Counted from the first letter of the stretch, positions 20,908-29,682 are shown. The stretch: DNA of 64,000 bases from Rhizobium sp. NLR16a (GCF_017948245.1 NZ_CP072865.1:893501-957500), one strand, 5' to 3'. Notes: generated by a model not told the origin, from the letters alone. Numbers and translations are program-made.

Positions 20908-21138
20908 GTGCCGAAATTCCACTTCCAGCTCTTCGATCGCGATGGTGTCGGCACCGAGACCGGATACGAATTCGAATCCGTCGAGGCTGCCAAGGCAGAG
21001 GCGCGAAGGGTCCTCGCGGAAATGGCAGCCGAAGGCCTGCCGACTGCGCCTTTGAACATGCTTTCGGTCGAGCTTTTCGACGAAAGCCGCAAACCGCTTG
21101 CGGAAATTCGGCTGATTCTGGAAGAGATCGCGAAATAG
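20908..21138 (+). CDS. DUF6894-family small protein (copy 1)
   Basis: This 76-residue product starts at GTG, since the nearby ATG is out of frame; GAAGGAGCATGCT precedes it. The pattern PKFHFQLFDRDGVGTETGYEFESVEAAKAEARRVLAEMA matches the rhizobial DUF6894 family, whose members start with an aromatic-rich strand (YxFxxxDG), then a helix. The function is unknown. A paralogue with the same layout lies 220 bp downstream on the other strand (21356-21601). Confidence 0.8.
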   Translation: MPKFHFQLFDRDGVGTETGYEFESVEAAKAEARRVLAEMAAEGLPTAPLNMLSVELFDESRKPLAEIRLILEEIAK

Positions 21139-21355
21139 AAGCGACCGGAACTCCACCGCAGAAATGCCTGTCGACGCTTCCCGGCAATCGCGGAACTATG
21201 TCAAATTTAATTGCCGCCTGACAGGGCGGGGTCTTAATGCATGTCGCTCCCGGAAGTGTGCGGATGACGACATGCATGAAAGCAAGGAGCTGGAACGCAT
21301 CCATCGACCAGTTGGATTGATGCGTATATGGGACCCGCCGGCATCCCAGAGGCCG

Positions 21356-21601
21356 TCATCGAATGACGTCGATCCATTCATTGCTGAAGACGAGACTGGC
21401 GACTGTGACAGGATCGCCGCGCTCGTCGCGGACGGTAACGGCAATCGTCATGCGGTCACCTGCCGGCAATTCGTCTCGCGCCACGTCCAGCAGGATGCGG
21501 GTCACCTCTTTGGGAATGTCTTCACGAGATTTGAGCTCGGTGCCGTGCTCGTCGCGGGTCGGACCTTCCCCGTTGTGTAGATCGAAATAGTAGCGAGCCA
21601 T
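21356..21601 (-). CDS. DUF6894-family small protein (copy 2)
   Basis: This 81-residue product begins MARYYFDLHNGEGPTRDEHG, followed by the helix DIPKEVTRILLDVARDELP and a C-terminal strand MTIAVTVRDERGDPVTVASLVFS. AGGAAAGAAC stands before its ATG. It shares the DUF6894 layout with the gene at 20908, but the two are quite diverged, so this is not a recent duplication. It is convergent with copy 1 and divergent from the Crp-type regulator at 21734. The function is unknown. Confidence 0.82.
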   Translation of the reverse strand: MARYYFDLHNGEGPTRDEHGTELKSREDIPKEVTRILLDVARDELPAGDRMTIAVTVRDERGDPVTVASLVFSNEWIDVIR

Positions 21602-21733
21602 GTTCTTTCCTGCGCGTCAGAGAGGAAATAACCAATGAAGACAATTGTTCCCGAGGCTAGGCCTTGATTCCTATAGAAAATACAGGTTGCACCGAGACGG
21701 CCCCGAGCCCTTGCGATAGCGGGAGACAGGACC

Positions 21734-22453
21734 GTGATTGAACCCTTGTTGCTGAACCTTGGAAGCCGTGATGTGCTGTCGAACGACGAGGAAAACCTTC
21801 TTCGGTCGATCCTCGTCAAGGACAGGCAATTCGCCGTCGGAGAAGATCTCGTTTCCCAAGGCAGCCGCCCGCCCTTCAGCACGCTGCTGCTCGACGGGTT
21901 CGCGGCGCGCTACAAGGTGATGGCGGACGGCAGCCGGCAGATCACCGCACTTCATGTTGCCGGCGACTTTGTCGACCTCCATGCTTTTCCCGTCAAGGTA
22001 ATGGATCATGGCATCGTTGCGCTGTCACCCTGCCACGTCGCTTTGGCCGATCATGCCGACTTGAGGGCGATCACCGAGCGCATGCCGCATTTGACGCGGC
22101 TGCTTTGGCTCGACACGCTGGTCGACGGCGCTATTCACCGGGAATGGATCGTCGCCATGGGGCGGCGCTCCAAACGCGCTCAGATCGCCCATCTCGTCTG
22201 CGAACTCTTCATGCGGCTGAAGGTCGTCAGGCGCACCCGGGGTGAAAGCTTTCAGTTTCCGCTGACGCAGATCGAGATGGCGGACGTGCTCGGCATATCG
22301 GTGGTCCACCTCAACAAGACGCTGCAGGCTCTCAGGCGCGAGGGCGTCTTCACCTGGGAGAACCGAACGATCACCATCGTCGATTGGGAACGCCTGCAGG
22401 AGATCGCCGAATTCGACCCCGCTTATCTCAGCATCTCCAGAGAGCCGCGCTGA
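21734..22453 (+). CDS. Crp/Fnr-family transcriptional regulator
   Basis: The 239-residue product begins with GTG. The N-terminal cyclic-nucleotide-binding-like beta roll spans about residues 20-115 (GEDLVSQGSRPPFSTLLLDGFAARYKVMADGSRQITALHVAGDFVDL). The C-terminal winged HTH includes FPLTQIEMADVLGISVVHLNKTLQALRREGVFTWEN. There is no cysteine cluster for an FeS centre, so it is not an Fnr/FixK-type oxygen sensor. This class in rhizobia often has no known ligand. It is divergent from the second DUF6894 gene, with a 130-bp shared promoter region. Confidence 0.92.
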   Translation: MIEPLLLNLGSRDVLSNDEENLLRSILVKDRQFAVGEDLVSQGSRPPFSTLLLDGFAARYKVMADGSRQITALHVAGDFVDLHAFPVKVMDHGIVALSPCHVALADHADLRAITERMPHLTRLLWLDTLVDGAIHREWIVAMGRRSKRAQIAHLVCELFMRLKVVRRTRGESFQFPLTQIEMADVLGISVVHLNKTLQALRREGVFTWENRTITIVDWERLQEIAEFDPAYLSISREPR

Positions 22454-22531
22454 TATCTGCCGCATCGCATGCGCGTTGAAAGGGAGGAACGGCGCCGTTA
22501 GGGTGGCGGGAATCACTTGACGGGACGATGC

Positions 22532-23131
22532 GTGACGAAGACTTTTCTACCCTACCTACTGGCGGCAGTTTTCGCCGCATTACCGGCCGCGGCGCAGAGC
22601 GAATGGCAGGCGATCGAGGAGGTGCGGCCCTATTCGATTTCAGGCAAGACCGGCGCCGAACTTTATCAATCGATCGGGGCACAGGGCCCCAAGGCCGGCG
22701 TCACCGGCCGGGTCATCGCGCATACGACGTTCAAGCTCACCTGGACCCGCAAGTACGAGCCGCAGGGCAATGCCTGCGCCATCGTCACCAATCGGCCGAA
22801 GCTCATCATCACCTACACACTGCCGCAGCCCTCGGCCGGGCTGCCGCCAGCCGTCAAGAGCAGCTGGGATGGCTTCATTTCAGGCGTTGCCGCGCATGAG
22901 CGGGTGCACGGCGAAACCATCAAGGACATGGTTAGGGAAATCGAGGCGATGAGCGTCGGCTTCACCGTTGCCGACGACCCCGACTGCAAGAAGATCAGGG
23001 TCGAGCTGACCCGGCGCCTCGGCGAGATTTCCGCAAAGCAGCGCCAGCGCGGCCGCGACTTCGACAAGGTCGAAATGGGCGACGGCGGCAATATCCAGCA
23101 GCTCATCCTCAAGCTCGTGAATGGGCCTTAG
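22532..23131 (+). CDS. DUF922-family secreted putative Zn-dependent protease
   Basis: The product (199 residues from GTG 22532) begins with a signal peptide (KTFLPYLLAAVFAALPAAAQS). The mature part carries YSISGKTGAELYQSIGAQGP and an HExxH-like zinc site, HERVHG, at about residues 122-127, as is typical of DUF922. It is therefore predicted to be a periplasmic metalloprotease, though activity is unproven for the family. An upstream TTG at 22517 is also in frame. The gene is on the same strand as the Crp-type regulator, 78 bp downstream. Confidence 0.82.
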   Translation: MTKTFLPYLLAAVFAALPAAAQSEWQAIEEVRPYSISGKTGAELYQSIGAQGPKAGVTGRVIAHTTFKLTWTRKYEPQGNACAIVTNRPKLIITYTLPQPSAGLPPAVKSSWDGFISGVAAHERVHGETIKDMVREIEAMSVGFTVADDPDCKKIRVELTRRLGEISAKQRQRGRDFDKVEMGDGGNIQQLILKLVNGP

Positions 23132-23229
23132 CCGATGGCGGGCATCGATCTGCCCATTCGTGGGCCATTGACTTGGCCGTCACGGCGCGCCAACTCGCGG
23201 GCAATGTCATTGCGAGACGGAGACCGCCC

Positions 23230-23652
23230 GTGCCCCAGACAATCCTCACCCTGTCCACACGCGGCCAGGGACTTTACGAATTCACCGATCAGGCGGAGGC
23301 CTTCGTCCGCGCCGCGGGACGGGAGGAGGGGCTTCTCACCGTCTTCGTGCGCCACACATCCTGTTCACTGCTGATCCAGGAAAATGCCGATCCCGACGTG
23401 CGCACCGATCTTCTCGCCTTCTTCCGTCGGCTCGTGCCACCGGCCTCCGACCCATCGATGGACTGGATCGTGCACAGGGCCGAGGGGCCGGACGACATGC
23501 CGGCGCATATCAAAGCGGCGCTGACGCAGGTGTCGATCGGCATTCCGGTCGCCAGGGGACGCTTGACGCTCGGCACCTGGCAGGGCCTCTATCTCTTCGA
23601 ACACCGAGACCGGCCGCACCAGCGCGAAATCGTGCTGCATCTCGGGGCCTGA
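23230..23652 (+). CDS. YjbQ/UPF0047 family protein
   Basis: This 140-residue product has the YjbQ core, HTSCSLLIQENADPDVRTDL, with MDWIVHRAEGPDDMPAHIKAAL and TWQGLYLFEHRD. Members form trimers with a metal-like site, and some show weak thiamine-phosphate synthase activity. The true role is unsettled. The GTG at 23230 (MPQTILTL) fits the usual family start; the frame extends further upstream without support. It is preceded by the DUF922 gene on the same strand. Confidence 0.9.
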   Translation: MPQTILTLSTRGQGLYEFTDQAEAFVRAAGREEGLLTVFVRHTSCSLLIQENADPDVRTDLLAFFRRLVPPASDPSMDWIVHRAEGPDDMPAHIKAALTQVSIGIPVARGRLTLGTWQGLYLFEHRDRPHQREIVLHLGA

Positions 23653-23990
23653 GAGCGCCGTGCGTCCTTGCCGAGGCTATGGCACGGCGATCAGCCATCG
23701 GCCACGCGGCACACCGATCAGCCCACCAGCCCCATGGCACCACGATCAGCCCTCATCCTCAGGCGCGTAGGCCATAGGCCGGAGCCTCGAAGGAGGGGGC
23801 GGGTGATGAGCGATCTCCTTCAGACGAGAGATCACGCGAATCCCGATCGAAAGAAGAGCCGTCAAAAACCGCTCATCTTCTTGTGAATGCAAACTGAATG
23901 GTCGGTTCGAACAGCATTCAGCTTGCCGCATTTAGTGTCGAGGCAATCCCTTATGGGAGAGCTTAAAAGACCAATCGACGGAGACACTCC
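23653..23990. other. Intergenic region with a decayed palindromic repeat and the next gene's promoter
   Basis: No gene is seen. The left half holds a GC-rich palindromic stretch (short cgatcagcc repeats at 23689, 23715 and 23742, and a rhizobial repeat around 23745-23815). The right half (23880-23985) is AT-richer and probably contains the promoter of the secreted-protein gene at 23991. Confidence 0.4.
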
Positions 23991-24296
23991 ATGACGCATT
24001 TCCTCACCAAGGCTTGCCTTGCCGCAGTGCTCGCCCTCTCATCCATTCCGGCCACTGTTTCCACGGCGGCAGCCGCAGGGCCGCAGACAAACTTCATCGT
24101 CGAGGCGCAATATTATCGTCCAATCCGCGGCTGCTCGCCGATGCACGCCGTGAACAAGGCGCGCGATTTCGGCCTGCGCAGAGCCCACATCACCCGCATG
24201 TCGCCGCGTGTCGTCGTCGTCGCCGGGCGCGATCGTCGCGGCTGGGACAGGATGGTCTTCGCCAATGTCCGCGGCTGCCCGCTGATCCGGCGTTGA
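23991..24296 (+). CDS. Small secreted protein, tandem paralogue 1
   Basis: The 101-residue product has a signal peptide (LAAVLALSSIPATVSTAAAAG) and a mature domain of about 65 residues. It shares a pattern with the next gene: R-G-C-x-P, then A-x-x-x-A-R-D-x-G-x-R-R, then a strand ending PRVVVVAG, R-R-G-x-D, and the C-terminal FANVRGCPLIRR. Two cysteines (in RGCSP and RGCPL) probably form a disulfide in the periplasm. I do not recognise a named family. Gene order suggests a local duplication. Confidence 0.8.
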   Translation: MTHFLTKACLAAVLALSSIPATVSTAAAAGPQTNFIVEAQYYRPIRGCSPMHAVNKARDFGLRRAHITRMSPRVVVVAGRDRRGWDRMVFANVRGCPLIRR

Positions 24297-24463
24297 AAAT
24301 TGCACGGCAAGCGCCTATGTGCGCTTGCCCTTTCGCCTTGACGGCGACACTTTCAGCCGTCTCTTCTCCGATTTGTATAAGTGATTCCACTGACGCCTCG
24401 GCGTGATGCGGAGAGTGGGGAGGGCGGCTCGACCGCACCGACTATGGAACGAAAGGTTTTCCG

Positions 24464-24808
24464 ATGATGCAGTTTCTGGCAAAGGCGGGTCTTGCCGCCA
24501 TGCTTGCCGCAGGCACTCTTGCCGGCACGGTGGTCCCGGCGGCCGCTCAATTTAGTATCATTATCGGCGATCAGGATCGTGATCCGCCGCGCGATTATCG
24601 CCGTCCGCCTCCGCCGCCGGGCTTCGGCCGGCGCCCGCGCGGCTGCGATCCGCGGCTGGCGGAAGATCTCGCCCGCGATTGGGGCTTCCGCCGCCCGCGC
24701 GTCGTCGACATCACCCCGCGCCGCGTCATCGTTCAGGGCTGGACCCGCCGCGGCCCCGATGAAATGAGCTTCGCCAACGTCCGCGGCTGCCCGGCTTTGC
24801 GCCGTTGA
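24464..24808 (+). CDS. Small secreted protein, tandem paralogue 2
   Basis: The 114-residue product has a signal peptide ending in VVPAAAQ, then an Arg/Pro-rich insert (PPRDYRRPPPPPGFGRRPRG) absent from paralogue 1. The same core follows: RGCDPRLAEDLARDWGFRRP, VVDITPRRVIVQGWTRRGPD and FANVRGCPALRR. Both paired cysteines are conserved. It lies 167 bp after paralogue 1 on the same strand. The basic, Pro-rich mature protein suggests contact with cell wall or outer surface, which is inference. Confidence 0.8.
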   Translation: MMQFLAKAGLAAMLAAGTLAGTVVPAAAQFSIIIGDQDRDPPRDYRRPPPPPGFGRRPRGCDPRLAEDLARDWGFRRPRVVDITPRRVIVQGWTRRGPDEMSFANVRGCPALRR

Positions 24809-24968
24809 TTGTCCTGCGCCCGTCTCGCTGAACCGGCACGGGCGGTTTCTTTGTGAGATTCCAAAGCCGCGCGCCTGGAAGGGCGCGCGGCGTTCAGTTT
24901 AGACGCAGGAGCTCCGTTTCCTGGGCCTTGTGCCGCGGCTGTCCTGTCGATGAAAATCACGAGATCAG

Positions 24969-25107
24969 CCCTCATCCGCCTGCCGGCACCTCTCCCCGCT
25001 CTGGCGGGCCGAAGGGGATATCTCGCTAGCTCTCTGTTCCCCGCTGAGCTCTCTTGGGGCACGTCCCCTCTCCCCGTCAGAACGGGGAGAGGGTTAGGGT
25101 GAGGGGC
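24969..25107. repeat. Rhizobial palindromic intergenic element, inverted copy
   Basis: This is the same family as the kbl-tdh element but inverted: it begins ccctcatccgcctgccggc and ends gggttagggtgaggggc. Internal palindromes include ctctccccg/cggggagag. It fills most of the 360-bp gap before the SIMPL gene, and no ORF is supported there. Confidence 0.75.
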
Positions 25108-25172
25108 ATCGGCGCTAGCAGGCGGCCGCCAGCAGTCAGCACATGGCGTCAAAAGACGCGCGGCGCTTCCGT

Positions 25173-25910
25173 TTACTGCTCAATGGCGAAGGTCACGGTG
25201 ACGCTGACAGTGTAATTGTTCTCGCCGCCCTGGACGGGAACGGCAGCGTCGGCTTCCTTCATCATCGTGGCGCGATAAGCGGGCTGCGGCAGCGGGCGCG
25301 GCTCATTCTCGTTGATTTCGATGATACGGCCGAGCTTGACGCCGGCGGCTTCGCTCAGCGTTTTCGCCTTCTTGACGGCTTCGGCGACGGCGTTCTTGCG
25401 CGCCTCTTCGAGCGCCGCCTCCGGCTTGTCGTTGGTGAACTGGATGTCGCCGCCCTGGTTGATGCCGAGGGTAACGGATTGGTCGATCACCTGGCCGAGC
25501 TTGGAAAGGTCGCGCAGGCGCACGGTAACCGAGTTGATCGTCTGGTAGCCGATCAGCTGCGGCTGCTGCTGCTGGCCGTCGACCGGCTGCGGATAATTGA
25601 ACTGCGGCTGGATGGAGAAGCCGGAGGTCTGCAGATCGCGCTCGGCGATTCCGCCGTCCTTCAGCGCCTTCAGCACGTCGTTCATCGCCTTGTTGTTCTC
25701 ATCGAGCGCTTCACGGGCGGTCTTCGCCTGCTTGACGACGGCGAGATTGACGACCGCCATGTCCGGCGCCAAGGACGATTCGCCATCGCCAGTCACCGAA
25801 ATCACCGCCTCACGCGGCTTTGCCTCCTGCGCCAATGCAGGCGCGGCGCTGCCGAGCGGCAGAGCAAGAAGGGCAGTCATCACAAGTGTCTTGGAAAAAA
25901 TCGGCGCCAT
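25173..25910 (-). CDS. SIMPL-domain (DUF541) periplasmic protein
   Basis: The 245-residue product has a signal peptide (LVMTALLALPLGSAAPALAQ) and the SIMPL/DUF541 domain (AVISVTGDGESSLAPDMAVVNLAVV, AERDLQTSGFSIQPQF, VTVRLRDLSKLGQVIDQSV). It ends with a conserved beta strand, YTVSVTVTFAIEQ. Homologues include E. coli YggE and BP26 of Brucella, which assembles into periplasmic or outer-membrane ring oligomers. It is implicated in stress tolerance, but without an established mechanism. A Gln/Pro-rich loop (PQPVDGQQQQPQ) sits in the middle. Confidence 0.92.
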   Translation of the reverse strand: MAPIFSKTLVMTALLALPLGSAAPALAQEAKPREAVISVTGDGESSLAPDMAVVNLAVVKQAKTAREALDENNKAMNDVLKALKDGGIAERDLQTSGFSIQPQFNYPQPVDGQQQQPQLIGYQTINSVTVRLRDLSKLGQVIDQSVTLGINQGGDIQFTNDKPEAALEEARKNAVAEAVKKAKTLSEAAGVKLGRIIEINENEPRPLPQPAYRATMMKEADAAVPVQGGENNYTVSVTVTFAIEQ

Positions 25911-26181
25911 GTTTCATTCCCTAGTTGTCGTTTCCCGATGAGCTTTCTGTCGGTTGATTGTGAAGCTATTGCGGCGGAAGGGAGGAGCGGTGGCGGAACG
26001 GGAGAAAAATGTGAGGGTGCGGGAGGAGAGGGGTGCTGCCCCGGCCCCGCTAGGGTCTCGCCCCGTCATTAGGTTCCTCATGGGGAGGTTGGTTGGGGTG
26101 AAGGTCCCCTCCTTCTCATCCCTCATTCCTGACGAGCACAGGAATGAGGGAGGTTGAGGGTGACGCGCTGATCAATCGCCG
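25911..26181. other. Intergenic region with a rhizobial inverted repeat
   Basis: No gene is seen. An 11-bp inverted repeat (ccctcattcct at 26120-26130 and its complement at 26140-26150) belongs to a common rhizobial repeat type. The part next to the SIMPL ATG presumably holds that gene's promoter. Confidence 0.45.
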
Positions 26182-26199
26182 ATGGCTCGGCTTTCCGGC

Positions 26200-26610
26200 T
26201 CCGAAGCAACCTTCGGGCCGATGATTGGCGCAACACCGTTAAAGAACGGCATGACGATCTGCCGACATATGGCGCCCGCCTCCAGGACCGAGACCGGCAC
26301 GAACTTTGTGGGCCTGGTCGGCAGTTCCACGATTTCTGAGGACAATCGGCGGTTCTCTTCATCGGCAATCTATGGGTCACGCAATCTGAACGGCCCAACG
26401 GCATCGGCACGAAGCTGATGGCGGCGGCGGAGGAGGGGCGCCGCCGCGCCGCAGTCGTGGCCTGCGTCGACACGCTCTCGACCCAGGCGCCGAGCTTCTA
26501 TCCGAAGCTCGGCTATATCGAATTCGGCAGGATTGGCGGCTACGCCGAAGGCCGGCCGATCGACAGAATGGTTCAGGAAGGAGTTATCCGCCGCTTGAAA
26601 AGATTGGTCA
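26200..26610 (+). pseudogene. GNAT acetyltransferase remnant
   Basis: In one frame, 26340-26590 reads VLFIGNLWVTQSERPNGIGT, then KLMAAAEEGRRRAAVVACVD, then STQAPSFYPKLGYIEFG. This is the C-terminal half of a GNAT acetyltransferase: the acetyl-CoA loop is expected at R/Q-x-x-G-x-G/A and is partly kept as SERPNGIGTKLM. The frame is closed by TGA at 26337, and the expected N-terminal half is unrecognisable upstream. The tail after IDRM also departs from the family. I infer a truncated, inactive gene. Confidence 0.7.
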
Positions 26611-26631
26611 GCGGCGGCTTTGCGCCGCGCG

Positions 26632-26775
26632 TCAGGCGCCGAAATCATCCATGAAGGAGGGATGAATCGCGGGCTTGCGCTCTTCGCGCGCTTCGCGAAT
26701 GCGCTGGGGAACCGCACCGAGACCGGCGACAAAACGGGTCAGGAGGTTGCGGTTGAAAAGTTTCTGTAGGCTCAT
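26632..26775 (-). CDS. 47-residue basic small protein
   Basis: The ORF runs from ATG at 26775 to TGA at 26632 on the minus strand. The product begins MSLQKLFNRNLLTRFVAGLG and ends FMDDFGA. It is a single amphipathic, basic helix followed by a short acidic tail. Third-position GC fits native coding. There is no strong Shine-Dalgarno (GAGTGAACTGCC). I recognise no family. It is convergent with the acetyltransferase remnant. Confidence 0.5.
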   Translation of the reverse strand: MSLQKLFNRNLLTRFVAGLGAVPQRIREAREERKPAIHPSFMDDFGA

Positions 26776-27024
26776 GGCAGTTCACTCATTCTTTTTTTTG
26801 TTAGCTGGCGGCATATATTTTGCGCAGGCTGCCTTAACAACGGGCAATTTTGCATGACAGTTATGTGACAGCGCATAGTCTTGAAAAGATGAGCTGAAAG
26901 GCGATCACTTTAGCGTGACAAGAACCTACCGGAGGCAGTCGATTGCCGCAGATCAATGCTCTCTGCACCGCGGCGTGTAAATTGTACGGCTTGGGTTGAA
27001 GCCATGCCCGAAGGAGAAGCTCAG

Positions 27025-27219
27025 ATGAACCGATTTTTCGCATTGATCGCGACCGGAACGCTGATCAGCCTTGCCACGCTCATTTCGGCCTGCACATCAT
27101 CAGGATACATCGACCAGACTTCGTCGATCGACGGCGGTTACTACTACGAGAGTCAGCCGCTCAATCCGGCCTGCGGTGGTGGGTTCAGGCCAAGCGATGG
27201 GCGTTCATGCAGTTATTAG
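27025..27219 (+). CDS. Small lipoprotein
   Basis: The 64-residue product begins MNRFFALIATGTLISLATLI and has the lipobox LISAC, so Cys is the likely lipidated first residue of the mature protein. The mature part is short, Tyr/Ser-rich (GGYYYESQ) and contains two further cysteines. AAGGAGAAGCTCAG precedes the ATG at 27025. The frame runs further upstream, but that part is non-coding in character. The function is unknown. Confidence 0.75.
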   Translation: MNRFFALIATGTLISLATLISACTSSGYIDQTSSIDGGYYYESQPLNPACGGGFRPSDGRSCSY

Positions 27220-27358
27220 AGGGTGCGCTACTTGCCATGACCGCTTCGGCGGATATGTTCTCTACCGTGCAGTTATGCGAGTGTGTCTTTGGCGTTACAG
27301 CTATTTGTTGAACTAGGCTGTACCCTCCAGTTGTGTTGCAAGACATGGGGTCACGAAC

Positions 27359-27985
27359 ATGAAGCTCACGATCGCCACAACTTTTCTAGCACTTGCCGCA
27401 ACGACCGCCTTTGCAGCGGATGCCGTGCAGGATGTCCCGACCGCACCTGTTGCGGCTGCGCCAGTTTTTACCTGGTCGGGCCCATATCTCGGAATCGATG
27501 GCGGCGCCAGTTGGCTAAACGGTGACTTCAGCGCCGGCGGCGCCAGCGATTCCCAGGATTTCAACGGTGGCGTCTTCGGTGCATTTGCGGGTTACAATTT
27601 CCAGTTCGACAACAACATCGTAGTCGGCATCGAGGGCAACCTCGAATACAACTGGAACGAAGAGGAAGCGCTGGGGGCGGATGTCGGCACCGATTGGGCC
27701 GGTGCAGTTCGTGGTCGTGTCGGCTACGCCTTTGACAGAGCGCTGCTTTATGGCGCGGCCGGTTGGACCGCTGCGCGTGGATACGTTGACCTGCCGGGAT
27801 TCGATAAGGAAACGGAGACCTTCAACGGCTACACTGTCGGCGCTGGCGTCGACTTTGCCATCACCAACAACATCTTCGCCCGTGGCGAGTATCGGTATAA
27901 TGACTTCGGCGAGAAAGACATTCTCGGCGTTGATGTCGACCTCAACCAGCACGAACTCAAGTTCGGAATCGGTGTGAAGTTCTAA
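27359..27985 (+). CDS. Outer-membrane beta-barrel protein, Omp25/RopB-like
   Basis: The 208-residue product has a signal peptide (MKLTIATTFLALAATTAFAA), then TWSGPYLGIDGGASWL, the family's first-strand motif. Alternating strands follow (FGAFAGYNFQFDNNIVVGIE, WAGAVRGRVGYAFDRALLYG, GYTVGAGVDFAITNNIFARG), and it ends HELKFGIGVKF with the terminal Phe needed for barrel assembly. It belongs to the porin-like Omp25/31 family of Rhizobiales, which serves surface integrity. No partner gene is nearby. Confidence 0.92.
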   Translation: MKLTIATTFLALAATTAFAADAVQDVPTAPVAAAPVFTWSGPYLGIDGGASWLNGDFSAGGASDSQDFNGGVFGAFAGYNFQFDNNIVVGIEGNLEYNWNEEEALGADVGTDWAGAVRGRVGYAFDRALLYGAAGWTAARGYVDLPGFDKETETFNGYTVGAGVDFAITNNIFARGEYRYNDFGEKDILGVDVDLNQHELKFGIGVKF

Positions 27986-28517
27986 GAACTGCCATTGGAT
28001 CAGCCGTAGGAGAGTCCCGCCAAGCTTAATCTCGGCCACAGGCTTCCGCGCAGTCCAATTTGCTCAGATATTCACCCGGCGTCACTTGGCGAGGTTGCCG
28101 CCCTCATTCGCGCTGCAGAGGAAGCGGAATTCCTGTGATTGCTATCGTCCACTGACGGGATGCCTGGCGTGACGTGGCGCCATGCCGGCGTCGCGGAGCG
28201 CTTCGGTCCAAACTGATCAAACCTCATCGCAACGCAAACGGGAGGGAGGGGTTAGCACTTCCTTTCAGATAATCTTCTTCCGGATGGCTGGCATACCTAT
28301 CCCTTCTACGAAAGTAGAGGGGGCTACGTCAGACCAAAGTCCGTTGCGCCCGCAGATCAAAGTTGGAGAGTAGGCGTTTAAGGCGATCGTCTAAAGATGT
28401 CGGCGGCTGAGATTTTCCCGCTTCCGAAGTGAATGTAGAAGAACGCCGGAAATCAATAATGCAGTTCCTTCATCCGTACGAAAGTATCTTTGTCGTTGAC
28501 GTGGCGAGAGATCTGCA
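27986..28517. other. Intergenic region, no gene seen
   Basis: About 530 bp with no supported ORF. By eye it is AT-richer than the flanking coding sequence and shows no recognisable repeat family. It separates the porin gene from the glycosyltransferase and may mark the left edge of an acquired segment. Confidence 0.35.
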
Positions 28518-29675
28518 ATGCTGTCATGTACAGAGGAGGATCGACGAGGGACCACTAATTCTGACCAGACCTTGGTCTCTGTGGTCATCCCGGCCTTCAA
28601 CGCTTCCATCTATATTGAGCGCACGCTTCGGTCCGCCCTGCGCCAGACCTACACTGTCCTGGAGATTATTGTCGTCAACGACGGCTCCACAGACGACACG
28701 GCAAAACTCGTCGCGCAGATAGCGATGTCGGATTCGCGGATCCGCCTCCTGTCCACGCCTAACCGCGGTGTCGCGGCCGCAAGGAATACGGGCATCGAGG
28801 CATCATCAGGTCGATTTGTGGCATTCCTCGACGCCGACGATCTCTGGCACCGGACGAAAATCGAAAAACAGGTGAACGCTCTCAACCGGTTGTCCTCGCG
28901 GTGGGCTGCGGTCTACGCGCAGCATTGCCTCATCAACGAGGACGACGAAATTATTCGCCCTGGCACTTCCCATGTCGCAAGAGGATATATCTATGCCCGG
29001 CATCTGTCTTTTAAGTACGTGGGCAATGGAAGCGCGCTTCTCGTCCGGCGAAACGTTGCGCTTGAGATTGGTGGATTTGATAGCTCATATGCAGCAACGG
29101 GTATCGGAGGCTGCGAAGACCTTGATTTCGAGCTCAGGCTCGCGGCACGCTACTGCATCGAAGTCGTTCCCGAGCAGCTGGTGGGATACCGACAGCATCC
29201 CGGCAGCATGTCTTCCAATCACCTGCGAATGGGCAAAGGTGCTCTGGAAGTCGTCAGGCGTTCGCTGGCCGCAAATCCGCACCTCCCCCGATACGTGGTT
29301 CGAAGTGCAATCGACGCCACGCAAAAATTTGCGTTCTGGGAATTCCGACAAGATCGGAGAACATATCTGTCACTCGTGACCATTGGAGTGATTTTACGAA
29401 TCGACCCCTGTTACGTGGTTCGGCTCGTGCTTCAGAAGGGTCTGCGCGGGATACAACACTGTCTTCGTCTCCGGACGAGCACCGCAGGCGGTGAAGATCC
29501 ACCGCGAAGGAACAGGTCGAAATTCGACGAACAAATTGTCCCTTCGTTTCTTGAATGCACAAAGGAGACGCCGCGGTTAAGACGTCACCTGACGCGGCTG
29601 ACCGCGGTGGATGTAATTCTGAATCAACTGTTTGCCCCGAGCGAACGGAGCCTGACGCGGACGAAGGTGGAATGA
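28518..29675 (+). CDS. Family 2 glycosyltransferase
   Basis: The 385-residue product has the GT-A fold of family GT2: VSVVIPAFNASIYIERTLRS, IIVVNDGSTDDTAKL (nucleotide-sugar binding), AAARNTGIEASSGRFVAFLDADD (metal-binding DxD-type motif at DADD) and the acceptor-side ED in GGCEDLDFELRL. The C-terminal 120 residues are basic and not recognised. Such enzymes usually build exopolysaccharide or LPS sugars, but no other polysaccharide gene is adjacent. Its isolation, plainer codon use and the tRNA and gene remnant nearby suggest lateral acquisition. Confidence 0.88.
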   Translation: MLSCTEEDRRGTTNSDQTLVSVVIPAFNASIYIERTLRSALRQTYTVLEIIVVNDGSTDDTAKLVAQIAMSDSRIRLLSTPNRGVAAARNTGIEASSGRFVAFLDADDLWHRTKIEKQVNALNRLSSRWAAVYAQHCLINEDDEIIRPGTSHVARGYIYARHLSFKYVGNGSALLVRRNVALEIGGFDSSYAATGIGGCEDLDFELRLAARYCIEVVPEQLVGYRQHPGSMSSNHLRMGKGALEVVRRSLAANPHLPRYVVRSAIDATQKFAFWEFRQDRRTYLSLVTIGVILRIDPCYVVRLVLQKGLRGIQHCLRLRTSTAGGEDPPRRNRSKFDEQIVPSFLECTKETPRLRRHLTRLTAVDVILNQLFAPSERSLTRTKVE

Positions 29676-29682
29676 TAGAGGA

